From NCBI GenBank assembly GCA_007115705.1, contig QXEO01000464.1, positions 3,079,914 through 3,143,913 of the forward strand: a DNA stretch of 64,000 nt. The letters run 5' to 3'. A program made the translations under genes and the position numbers. Below the pieces are notes generated by a model, which was given only the letters and a program-made list of their open reading frames with translations, searched no databases and was not told the origin of the DNA. The stretch is from Dactylis glomerata (Eukaryota; Streptophyta; Magnoliopsida; Poales; Poaceae). This document shows, one piece after another, positions 43,604 to 54,621 of this stretch (position 1 is its first letter; the number at the start of each line of letters is the position of its first letter).

Positions 43604-46512
43604 AACTCCTGCTCGTCCTCGAGTAGGTAAGTGATAACAAAGAATAATTTTTGAGGTGACATGCACCTACACAATCTTGATCATATATGTAAGCATTGAT
43701 GAGCTGGGATCAATAGAACTTAAAACATGGGCATGAAGATATAATCATGATAATAAGAACTTAGCAACCATGTTGTAAACATGCAAATGAACACAAACAA
43801 AAGATCATGATAATGAAACAATGAAAGTCAAACGTGTGTTCAAATCATAAGGAAAAACATACAAGTGGTTTTCAGCTTGTCCTTCAAAGAGAGCAAAACA
43901 TAAATGCATAGGACACCTCAAAGTTTAAGAGGGCGACTAGATACAAATAATTTAAGAACAAGTGAAACCAATCATTATGAGTCAATCAATGAACCTTGGG
44001 ACAATGCATATCACACTAAGAATGACAACTATGCTCTCCTAGTGGTGCATAAAGAAAGAAGGTGGTGACTCAACATAAAAGTAGAAGAAAGGCCCTTCGC
44101 AGAGGGAAGCAGTGATTGCAAGTTTTATAACCTTCAAAAATTATGGTACTTACCGGCTTTGAGCTCTCATTGCCCCCATCATAAGCATCTTGAATGGTTA
44201 AAGTTAATGCGAGAACAATTATGATGCATATGCTTGACAAATCATAAGTTGATAACCTCGTGTCCCGTGAATACGAGTACCCAAACCTCATGCTACTTTA
44301 CTTAGAGTCCCAAGCAAGGCTCTTGTCATTGTAAGTATATGCATATCATTGAGAACCGCCAATGGGGTACCTCCGTGCCTGATGACATGGAACAAGCCCA
44401 CACCAAAATGACAGGACAAGCAGACAATGAACACCTCGACATCTCTTTTATTTACCATTTGTTTAGCTTTTTATTATGAGATGCGTCGTCGAATGTTCAC
44501 CATGGGTATGCTGCAAATTTCCACCATGAATTATGCATGGCTTAGATTGGCGGCCCGGCATTTCCCTAACACATATACAAACTCCATGATCCCCACAAGA
44601 TTCCCAATTCATTTCACACCGCGGGCATCCATAAACAAAAGATCACAATATCAACTCAAATAAGAAGTGCAATGTTGAAAGCTTGCCCCATGACGGCATG
44701 GATGGGCTAGTCTCCAACTTACAACTTGCAAGCATAACAACTCAGCATAAAAGACCACAATGTCAAATTTGTAAGAACAGGAAAAAGTAAAGTGTGCCTT
44801 CCGGTTCGTGAGAGCTTTACTGACCGAATTTCGCATAACACTGGTAAGAGTTTAATTTGAAGAGAATATAAAAGCAAGTCAAATTTACTTGGAATAGCAA
44901 ATTGCTAGTAGGTATGTATGGTGGACACTTTGGAAAACTTTGGCTTTTAAGGAGTTGGATGCACGAGTAGAGCTCATACTCAGTACAAGGCGAGGGCTTT
45001 CAAAAGACTGGGAGCGACCAACTAAGAGAGCAATAATGGCCATAATCATGCAAAGCGACATTAAAAGAAGCATAAGATGGCATCAAAAGTCAAAAACTAA
45101 ATGATCATGAAGGCTATAGGTGACTTTGTGAGAGTCTAACATGTGTGAGCATGCGCCAAGTCAACCCAAATAAAGCATCAAGGAGAAAACCAAAATAATG
45201 CTTCCATACAATAAAAACAACGCATGATTTTTTCAAAGGCTCATTAAGCAATCTCAGTTATTTGAGACAAGTCATGCTACAACAAAACCACAAAGCATAC
45301 TATCAAAAAGACATCTAGCATGACATGAAAAAGCCTAAGCCGCAGTCTACACAAGCTCCTTCTTGTACCACTATTTTGCACAAAGCTTTTTCTCTTTTCC
45401 AACACCATTTGAAATTTTTAAAGACACCTCTTTAGATGAAAACCAATAAAGTTCAGAGGCAAAAATACACCTTGATGAAAAGATATGACAATATCTGAAC
45501 GCAAATCAAGGCAAAAACGAAAACCAAAAGCAGTAGCAGAAAAAGATGAACGCTCGATTTTAAATAAGAGTGAAAACTAGAGCATTCTTTGCAAATGAAA
45601 ACGAGTACATCTCCTCCAAAGGAAATTTGTTGGGGTCCAACCATTTATTGCAGCAAACAAACTAAACAAACCACCTAAGAAAACTAAAACAACTGACGCT
45701 CCAAGAAAAACACATAGTGCATGAAGCAATAAAAATATAGTGTTTTGAAAGGTGACCTGATTTTTGCCGATGAAGAAGGGGTGCCTCGGGGGCATCCCCA
45801 AGCTTTGACGCTTGTACTTCTTGGATATTTCTTGGGGTGCTGGGCATCCCCAAGCTTGAGCTTTTGTCCATTCTTCAACTCATCTCATCATTCTCCAATC
45901 CCTACACTTGAAAACTTCCTTCATACAAAACTAAACACAATTCTATTAGCAACATTAGTGTAAGCATAAAATATATTCAACCTCTTTTAACTTCAGGTTT
46001 CAACCCAAAACTACCACATATAAAGTATATACTACTGTAGCAACTTCCACAAGATTTCTATGATCAAAAAGAACTCAAAAGAAAGCGATAAAGCGACAAA
46101 AACAAATATTGGCAGAAATCTGTCAAAATTGAACAGCTGACAAAGGACGAATTTTTGAGGGATTTGCTGTTGCTCAAATCAAAAAGTGTTCTACTAAGAA
46201 AAGTTTGGATATAACCTGGGGCATAAGCACAAGAAATTTCAGGTCCAAAAGATATACAGTGATTTTTCACGAATTTTTACGGTGCAGCACCGAAAACAGT
46301 TTCAGGACAGCAATTTCCCCAAATCTTTACCTCACTCAAATTAGAGGCTTCTCTTGGCACAAAAACGAAATAAACAAGATAAGGAGCGGTCATTACAGTA
46401 GTAATGACTTCCAAGACTCAAATAAAAGAAAAAGTACTGAAAGTAAACATTGGGTTATCTCCCAAGAGTGCTTTTCTTTAACGCCTTTGAGCTAGGCGCA
46501 GAAAAGTGCGAA
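43604..46512 (-). other. noncoding internal region of the inner element
   Basis: AT-rich, no frame with a domain on either strand. It takes the place where gag's 3' part and pol would be in an autonomous Athila element. Two extra polypurine-like motifs occur at 45791-45805 and 45843-45857. Confidence 0.7.
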
Positions 46513-47094
46513 TCAAGTAATAATGAAAGGGGGATCAGGATCCACAATAGGGATAAAGGAATGAATACTATCCAATTGAGGTTTTGCATATCCCTTGAAG
46601 TCATGCTTTGGCACACTATTCTCATCAAAAAGATTTTCAGGACAAATCCAACTAGTATTAGCTACCAAGGCATTATGAATTCCTACCAACTTACAAAGAA
46701 TTGGCAATTTAGATTCTTCATTGGGTGTACCAACAACTACAGGTGAGCCAATCTTACCAAACTTCTTAAAAACTTTCCTAGCCTCAATTGCAACATCTTT
46801 AAATTCTAAGCGCAAAGTTTCCAAGATAAAAGCTTTCTTTTCGGGATCCTCTATTTCATGAAGTTTAAGGAACATGTATTGCATAAAAGGATTAAGACTA
46901 GCAAACCTAGCTTCTAACATGTGAACTAAATGAGCAGAAGCAACTTCATAACTAGGAGCAAGCTCAACCAAAGACTTTTCCTCAACTTCCTTATGCATAC
47001 TAATGTGATTAAAGAACTCCTCAATGTTACTCTTGCCAATAATAGAACCACTACCTACAGAGAGGTCCTCCAGAACGAACTTAGGGATAGACAT
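46513..47094 (-). CDS. truncated Athila-type Gag-like protein
   Basis: An intact frame of 193 residues starts about 160 bases downstream of the primer-binding site, the usual place for gag. It begins MSIPKFVLEDLSVGSGSIIG and includes a helical segment (FNHISMHKEVEEKSLVELAP, HLVHMLEARFASLNPFMQYM, EDPEKKAFILETLRLEFKD). It ends PIVDPDPPFIIT. Gag of autonomous Athila elements is several hundred residues longer, with a capsid core and zinc knuckle; neither is present. The open frame in an otherwise noncoding element suggests that this short product, or the RNA that specifies it, was kept. The same N-terminus, shorter and altered, is in the outer element at 52763-52978. Function unknown. Confidence 0.6.
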   Translation of the reverse strand: MSIPKFVLEDLSVGSGSIIGKSNIEEFFNHISMHKEVEEKSLVELAPSYEVASAHLVHMLEARFASLNPFMQYMFLKLHEIEDPEKKAFILETLRLEFKDVAIEARKVFKKFGKIGSPVVVGTPNEESKLPILCKLVGIHNALVANTSWICPENLFDENSVPKHDFKGYAKPQLDSIHSFIPIVDPDPPFIIT

Positions 47095-47253
47095 GATAAA
47101 CTAAAGTAAAGAAATAACAACTACCAAGGATTCTAATTTTTTTGGGTTTTTGATATAAAAGCAATGCAGGTAAAATAAATAAAGTAAAGCAAAACAAATA
47201 ACAAAGTAAAGAATGTGTGTGCGAAGAACTCCCCTCGCAGAAGTCTTCTCTCT

Positions 47254-47271
47254 TCCCCGGCAACGGCGCCA
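47254..47271 (-). other. primer-binding site of the inner element
   Basis: TGGCGCCGTTGCCGGGGA on the minus strand, ten bases inside the 5' LTR end at 47282. This is the tRNA-Asp-type site characteristic of Athila elements. Confidence 0.85.
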
Positions 47272-47281
47272 GAAAAGAAGC

Positions 47282-48983
47282 TGCTAACTGTGGTGATGGC
47301 GCCAGAAAAGAACTGGTGGTGCCAAGTTGATGTGGAGCAGACGTCCTTGTGCGTGGTGCTTGACCAGCCCGTTGGGAACCCCAAGAGGAAGGTATGAAGA
47401 GTGTAGCGGCTAGTTTTCCCTCAGTTATGAAACCAAGGTTTAATGTCGATCTTGAAGAAGAGAGACGGTGACGACTGAAGGTGATGCAGACTGGCTTAAT
47501 GACACTCCAACAAGGGCGCCGTTAACGATTCTTGTTGACTCGTCTTCCGCCAATAGCAACGCGGAACCTGCACACACACAATCAAATACTTTGTTCCCAA
47601 TTTGCGATGAGGTTGTCAATCTCACCGGTTTGCTTGAAACAAAGGTTATGAGCGTATCGAGTGGAAAATAGTAGATTATATGCGAGTAAATAAACAGTGC
47701 GGGAAAAGTAAACAGTTGATTGCAATATGATTAAAATAGGACCGGGGTCCACAGTTCACTAGTGGTGTCTCTCCATAGATAAATAACATGCTGGGTAAAC
47801 AAATTACAGTTGGGCAATTGATAGAATAGAGCTAACGTGATATGTCAAGAAGATCACTATGAGATTTACTCTGGGCATTACAACAAAATACATAGACCGC
47901 CATCCAACTGCATCTATGACTAATAATCCACCCCCGGGGATATCATCCGAACACCCTAGAAGTATTAAGTTGCGAACAACAGATAATTGCATTAAGCAAA
48001 GTGTGTAATGTAAACAAAGCATATGCCCTCGAGCATATGAATGTTGTTTTCTCCCTAGTAGCAACAACACATCTACCACCTTAGGGGCTTCTGTCACTCC
48101 CCCAGGTGAAATAGAGACATGAACCCACTATCGAGCATAAATACCCCCTCTTGGAGTCACTAGCAACTACTCGGCCAAGATAGCTACTAACAACGGAGAG
48201 CATGCAAGATCATAAACAACATAGAGATAATATAAGATATAATTCAGCGCAGCGACTTAATCATAAACACCAATATTCATCGGATCCCAACAAACCAACA
48301 TCATACAATTACATAACGATGATCTCAATCATGTAGGGCAGCTCATGAGATCTAAATATGAAGCACATGGTGGAGAAGACAACCATCTAGCTACTGCTAT
48401 GGACCCATAGTCCAAGGTAGACTACTCACTCATCGCTCCGGAGGCAATCATGGCGATGAAGGAGACCTCCGGTGGCGATTCCCCTCTCCGGCAGGGTGCC
48501 GGGAAGAGCTTCTGGACCCTCCCGATCTTCGGGTCGACGGCGGCGGCGGATCGCGATGTATTCTGGAAAACTGATCGGGCCCTTAGGTTTTTCTCGTCAG
48601 GGGGTATATGTAGGCGAAGGGGCGATGTCAGAGGGGGTCCCACGGGACCTCACACGTGGCTGGCGCGGCCAGGCCCCTGGCCGCGCCGCCTGCGTGTGTG
48701 GGGCCCATGTGGCCCCACTCCTTCTCTCCTCCGGATGTCTGGAAGCTTCCCCGTGAAATATGACTTCTGGAACTTGTTTCGTCCAATTCCGAGAATATTT
48801 CCTGTGTATCACTTCTGAAACACAAAAACAGCAGAAAACAGGAAACTGGCACTGTGGCACTTCGTTAATAGGTTAGTTCCGGAAAATGCATAAAAATGCC
48901 ACTAAGTGTAACGAAACATTGGGCAAATGGTGTAAAACAAAGCATGGAGCATCAAAAATTATAGATACGTTTGAGACGTATCA
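47282..48983 (-). repeat. inner element 5' LTR
   Basis: 1702 bp, near-identical to 41887-43588. Carries the promoter for the minus-strand element RNA, with TACATATA at 48605-48612. Confidence 0.95.
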
Positions 48984-48988
48984 AGATA

Positions 48989-49741
48989 ACAAAAGATATA
49001 ATTCAGTACATCAACTTAATCATAAACACCAATATTCATCGGATCCCAACAAACCAAACATGTAGAATTACATAACGGTGATCTCAATCATGTAGGGCAG
49101 CTCATGAGATCTAAATATGAAGCACATGGTGGAGGAGACAACCATCTAGCTACTGCTATGGACCCATAGTCCAAAGTAGACTACTTACTCATCGCTCCGG
49201 AGGCAAGCATGGCGATGAAGAAGACCTCCGATGGTGATTCCCCTCTCCGGCAGGGTGCCGGGAAGAGCTTCTGGACCCTCCCGATCTTTGGGTCGACGGC
49301 GGCGGCGGATTGCGATATGTTCTGGAAAACTGATCGGGTACTTAGGTTTTTTCCGTCGGGGGGTATTTATAAGCGAAGGGGCAATGTCAGAGGGGGAGCT
49401 AGGCACCCTCACGCGGGGCTTGCGCGGCCAGGGGCCTGGCCGCGCCGCCCCTGCATGTGGGGCCCTGGTGGCCCCCCTCCATCTCTTCTTTGGATCTCTG
49501 GAAGCTTCCCGGTGAAATATGACATCAGGATGTGGTTTCGTCCAATTCTGAGAATATTTCCTGTGTTTCACTCTGAAATACAAAAACAACAGAAAATAGG
49601 GAACTGGCACTGTGGCAACTCATTAATAGGTTAGTTCCGGAAAATGCATAAAAGTGCCACTAAGTGTAACGAAACAATAGGCAAATGGTGTAAAAACAAG
49701 CATGGAGCATCAAAAATTATAGATACGTTGGAGACATATCA
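48989..49741 (-). repeat. outer element 3' LTR, second part
   Basis: Resumes after the inner element and its target copy (48984-48988), and ends GAGACATATCA. TATAAATA on the minus strand at 49364-49371. The two parts sum to about 1626 bp. Confidence 0.9.
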
Positions 49742-52677
49742 AGCATCCCCAAGCTTAACTCCTGCTCGTCCTCGAGTAGGTAAGTGATAACAAAAGAATA
49801 ATTTTTGAGGTGACATGCACCTACACAATCTTGATCATATATGTAAGCATTGGTGAGCTGGGATCAATAGAACTTAAAACATGGGCATGAAGATATAATC
49901 ATGACAATAAGAACTTAGCAACCATGTTGTAAACATGCAAATGAACACAAACAAAAGATCATGATAATGAAACAATGAAAGTCAAACGTGTGTTCAAATC
50001 ATAAGGAAAAACATACAAATGGTTTTCAGCTTGCCCTTCAAAGAGAGCAAAACATAAATGCATAGGACACCTCAAAGTTTAAGAGGGCGACTAGATACAA
50101 ATAATTTAAGAACAAGTGAAACCAACAATATGAATCAATCAATGAACTTTGGGACAATGCATATCACACTAAGAATGACAACTATGCTCTCTTAATGGTG
50201 CATAAAGATAGAAGGTGGTGACTCAACATAAAAGTAAAAGAAAGGCCCTTCGCAGAGGGAAGCAGTGATTGCAAGTTTTATAACCTTCAAAAATTATGGT
50301 ACTTACCGGATTTGAGCTCTCATTGCCCCCATCATAAGCATCTTGAATGGTTAAAGTTAATGCGAGAACAATTATGATGCATATGCTTGACAAATCATAA
50401 GTTGAAAACCTCGTGCCCCATGAATACGAGTCCCCAAACCTCATGCTACTTTACTTAGAGTCCCAGGCAAGGCTCTTGTCATTGTAAGTATATGCATATC
50501 ATTGGGAACCACCAATGGGGTACCTCTGTGCCCGATGACATGGAACAAGCCCACACCAAAATGACAGGACAAGCAGACAATGAACACCTCGACATCTCTT
50601 TTATTTGCCTTTTGTTTAGCTTTTTATTGTGAGATGCGTCGTCGAATGTTCACCATGGGTATGCTGTAAATTTCCACCATGAATTATGCATGGCTTAGAT
50701 TGGCAGCCCGGCGTTTCCCTAACACATATACAAACTCCATGATTCCCACAAGATTCCCAATTCATTTCACACCGCGGGCATCCATAAACAAAAGATCACG
50801 ATATCAACTCAAATAAGAAGTGCAATGTTGAAAGCTTGCCCCATGATAGCATGGATGGGCTAGAATCCAACTTACAACTTGCAAGCATAACAACTCAACA
50901 TAAGAGACCACAATGTCAAATTTTTAAGAACATGAAAAAGTAAAGTGTGCCTTCCAGTTCGTGAGAGCTTTACTGACCGAATTTCGCATAACACTGGTAA
51001 GAGTTTAATTTGAAGAGAAAATAAAAGCAAGTCAAATTTACTTGGAATAGCAAATTGCTAGTAGGTATGTATGGTGGACACTTTGGAAAACTTTGGCTTT
51101 TAGGAGTTGGATGCACGAGTAGAGCTCATACTCAGTATAAGGCGAGGGCTAGCAAAAGACTGGGAGCAACCAACTAAGAGAGCAATAATGGCCATAATCA
51201 TGCAAAGCGACAAAGCGACATTAAAAGAAAGCATAAGATGGCATCAAAAGTCAAAAACGAAATGATCATGAAGGCTATTGGTGACTTTGTAAGAGTCTAA
51301 CATGTGTGAGCATGCGCCAAGTCAACCCAAATAAAGCATCAAGGAGAAAACCAAAATAATGCTTCCATACAATAAAAACAACGCATGATTTTTTCAAAGG
51401 CTCATTAAGCAATCTCATTTATTTGAGACAAGTTATGCTACAGCAAAACCACTAAGCATATTAGAAAAAAGACATAAGCATGACATGAAAAAGCCTAAGC
51501 CGCAGTCTACACAAGCTCCTTCTTGTACCACTATTTTGCAAAAGCCTTTTCTCTTTTCGAACACCATTTGAAATTTTTAAAGACACCTCTTTTGATGAAA
51601 ACCAATAAAGTTCAGAGGCAAAAATACACCTTGATGAAAAGATATGACAAGATCTGAACAAAAATCAAGGTGAAAATGAAAACCAAAAGCAGTAGCAGAA
51701 AAAGATGAACGCTCAATTTTTAATAATAGTGAAAACTAGAGCGTTCCTGGCAAATGAAAACAAGGCAACTTCTCCAAAAGAAATTTGTTGGGGTCCAACC
51801 ATTTATTGCAGCAAACAAACAAACTAAACTAACTAAGAAAACTAAAACAATTGATGCTCCAAGAAAAACACATAGTGCATGAAGCAATAAAAATATAGTG
51901 TTTTGAAAGGTGACCTGATTTTTGCCGATGAAGAAGGGGTGCCTCGGGGGCATCCCCAAGCTTTGACGCTTGTACTTCTTGGATATTTCTTGGGGTGCTA
52001 GGCATCCCTAAGCTTGAGCTTTTGTCTATTCTTCAACTCATCTCATCATTCTCCAATCCCTACACTAGAGAACTTCCTTCATACAAAACTAAACACAATT
52101 CTATTAGCAACATTAGTGCAAGCATAACATATAATCAATCCTCTATTTGCTTCAGGTTTCAACTCAAAACCACCACATATACAGTAGATACTACTGTAGC
52201 AACCTCCCCAAAAGTTCCATGATCAAAAGAACTCAAAAGAAAGCAATAAAGTGGCAAACACAAATATTGGCAGAAATCTGTCAAAACGGAACAGCTGACA
52301 AAGGTCGAATTTTTGAGGGATTTTCTGTTGATCAAATCAAAAAGTGTTCAACTAACAAAAGTTTGGATATAACCTGGGGCATATGCACAAGAAATTTCAG
52401 GTCCAAAAGATGTACAGAGAATTTTCATGAATTTTTACGGTGCAGCACCAAAAACAGTTTCAGGACAGCAACATCCCCAAATCTTGACCTCACTCAAATT
52501 AGTGGCTTCTCTTGGCATAAAAACGAAATAAACAAGATAAGGAGCAGTCATTACAGTAGTAATGACTTCCAAGACTCAAATAAAAGAAAAAGTACTGAAA
52601 AGAAAACATTGGGTTATCTCCCAAGAGTGCTTTTCTTTAACGCCTTTGAGCTAGGCGCAGAAAATTGCGAATCAAGT
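49742..52677 (-). other. noncoding internal region of the outer element
   Basis: Closely parallels 43589-46512 of the inner element, with small indels. Polypurine-like motifs at 49742-49756 (at the LTR), 51949-51963 and 52001-52015 (one base changed). No coding domain. Confidence 0.75.
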
Positions 52678-52978
52678 AATATCAAGTGATGAAATGCTAG
52701 GATCAGCATGTGCCTTACGTCTTCCTTTCTTACCTTTGCTCTTGACTCTAGGAAAGACATGGTTATTGCATAAAAGGATTAAGACTAGCAAACCTAGCTT
52801 CTAACATGTGAACTAAATGAGCAGAAGCAACTTCATAACTAGGAGCTAGCTCAACCAAAGTTTTTTCCTCAACTTCCTTATGCATACTAATGTGATTAAA
52901 GAACTCAATTTTGCTTTTGCCAATAATAAAACCACTCCCTACTAAGAGGTCCTCCAGAATGTACTTAGGGATCAACAT
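52678..52978 (-). pseudogene. Athila-type Gag-like remnant in the outer element
   Basis: The frame from 52978 gives 71 residues matching the start of the inner gag-like protein (residues 1-72), including LEDLLVGSGFIIGKSKIEFF and HMLEARFASLNPFMQ, with one residue fewer near position 26. It then stops, because the middle of the frame is deleted. In a neighbouring frame 52680-52760 can be read as a basic tail (RVKSKGKKGRRKAHAD), not seen in the inner copy. The remnant is shorter and more damaged than the inner one. Confidence 0.65.
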
Positions 52979-53137
52979 GATAAACTAAAAGTAAAGAAAT
53001 AACAACTACCAAGGATTCTAATTTTTTTGTGTTTTTGATATAAAGCGATGCAGGTAAAATAAATAAAGCAAAGCAAAACAATAACAAAGTAAAGGATGTG
53101 TGTGCAAAAAACTCCCCTCGCAGAAGTCTTCTCTTCC

Positions 53138-53155
53138 TCCCCGGCAATGGTGCCA
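53138..53155 (-). other. decayed primer-binding site of the outer element
   Basis: TGGCACCATTGCCGGGGA on the minus strand, differing from the inner element's site at two positions, both CG to CA. Ten bases inside the 5' LTR end at 53166. Confidence 0.8.
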
Positions 53156-53165
53156 GAAAATTAGC

Positions 53166-54621
53166 TGCTACTTGTTGATGGTGCCAGAAAATTACTGATG
53201 GCGTCTAGTTGATGTGGGAGTAGACTGTCCTTGTGCATGGTGGATAACCAGCCCGTTGGGAACCCCAAGAGGAAGGTATGATGAGTATAGCGGCTAGTTT
53301 TCCCTCAGTTAAGAAACCAATGTTTAATATCGGTCAGGAGAGGAGAGACAATGACGACTGAAGGTGATGCAGAACCTGCACACACACAACCAAATACTTT
53401 GTCTCTCCATAAGATAGATAGCACATGCTGGGTAAACAAATTACAGTTGGGCAATTGATAGAATAAAGATAACGTGATATGTCAAGAAGATCACTATGAG
53501 ATTTACTCTGGGCATTACAACAAAATACATAGACCGCCATCCAACTGCATCTATGACTAATAATCCACTCCCGGGGATATCAATCCGAACACCCTAGAAG
53601 TATTAAGTTGCGAACAACAGATAATTGCATTAAGCAAATTGTGTAATGTAAACAAAGCATATGCCCTTGAGCATATGAATGTTGTTTTCTCCCTAGTAGC
53701 AATAGCACATCTACCACCTTAGAGGTTTCTGTCACTCCCCCAGGTGAAATAGAGGCATGAACCCACTATCGAGCATAAATACCCCCTCTTGGAGTCACTA
53801 GCAACTACTCGGCCAAGATAGCTACTAACAACGGAGAGCATGCAAGATCATAAACAACATAGAGATAACAAAAGATATAATTCAGTACAGCAACTTAATC
53901 ATAAACACCAATATTCATCGGATCCCAACAAACCAAACATGTAGAATTACATAACGGTGATCTCAATCATGTAGGGCAGCTCATGAGATCTAAACATGAA
54001 GCACATGGTGAAGGAGACAACCATCTAGCTACTGCTATGGACCCATAGTCCAAGGTAGACTACTCACTCATTGCTCTGGAGGCAAGCATGGCGATGAAGA
54101 AGAACTCTGGTGGTGATTCCCCTCTCCGGCAGGGTACCGGGAAGAGCTTCTGGACCCTCCCGATCTTTGGGTCGACGGCGGCGGCGGATCGCGATGTGTT
54201 CTGAAAAACTAATCGGGTACTTAGGTTTTTTTCTGTCAGGGGGTATTTATAGGCGAAGGGGCGATGTTAGAGGGGGAGCTAGGCGCCCTCACATGGGGCC
54301 CGCGCGGCCAGGGGCCTGGTCGCGCCACCCCAACGTGTGGGGCCCTGGTGGCCCCCCTCCGTCTCTTCTTCGGATCTCTGGAAGCTTCCCGGTGAAATAT
54401 GACGTCAGGATGTGATTTTGTCCAATTCCGAGAATATTTCCTGTGTATCACTCTGAAACACAAAAACAGCAGAAAACAGGGAACTGGCACTGTGGCAACT
54501 CGTTAATAGGTTAGTTCTGGAAAATGCATAAAAGTGCCACTAAGTGTAACAAAACAATAGGCAAATGGTGTAAAAACAAGCATGGAGCATCAAAAATTAT
54601 AGATACGTTGGAGACATATCA
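53166..54621 (-). repeat. outer element 5' LTR with internal deletion
   Basis: 1456 bp, TGCTACTTG to GACATATCA. About 170 bp present in the other LTR copies are missing at about 53402. TATAAATA on the minus strand at 54244-54251. Confidence 0.9.

Larger units (their letters stand above)
41887..48983 (-). mobile_element. Athila-like Gypsy element (inner), non-autonomous
   Basis: A 7,097 bp element inserted in the LTR of its relative, with duplication AGATA at 41882-41886 and 48984-48988. LTRs are 41887-43588 and 47282-48983, both 1702 bp, differing by eye at about 15 positions. Reading on the minus strand: 5' LTR, primer-binding site, 193-codon gag-like frame, about 2.9 kb noncoding, polypurine tract, 3' LTR. 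No pol. Its internal region is closely similar to that of the outer element. Confidence 0.95.
41014..54621 (-). mobile_element. Athila-like Gypsy element (outer), non-autonomous
   Basis: This is a 13.6 kb block inserted in the satellite, with the duplication TGACC at 41009-41013 and 54622-54626. Without the nested second element it is about 6.5 kb. On its own strand it reads from the 5' LTR (53166-54621) through a primer-binding site and a short gag remnant to the 3' LTR (41014-41886 plus 48989-49741). LTR ends are TGATATGTCTCC and AAGTAGCA on the minus strand. No protease, RT or integrase is seen, so it depended on another element for mobility. It resembles the Sabrina/Fatima-type Athila families of Triticeae. 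Confidence 0.9.
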
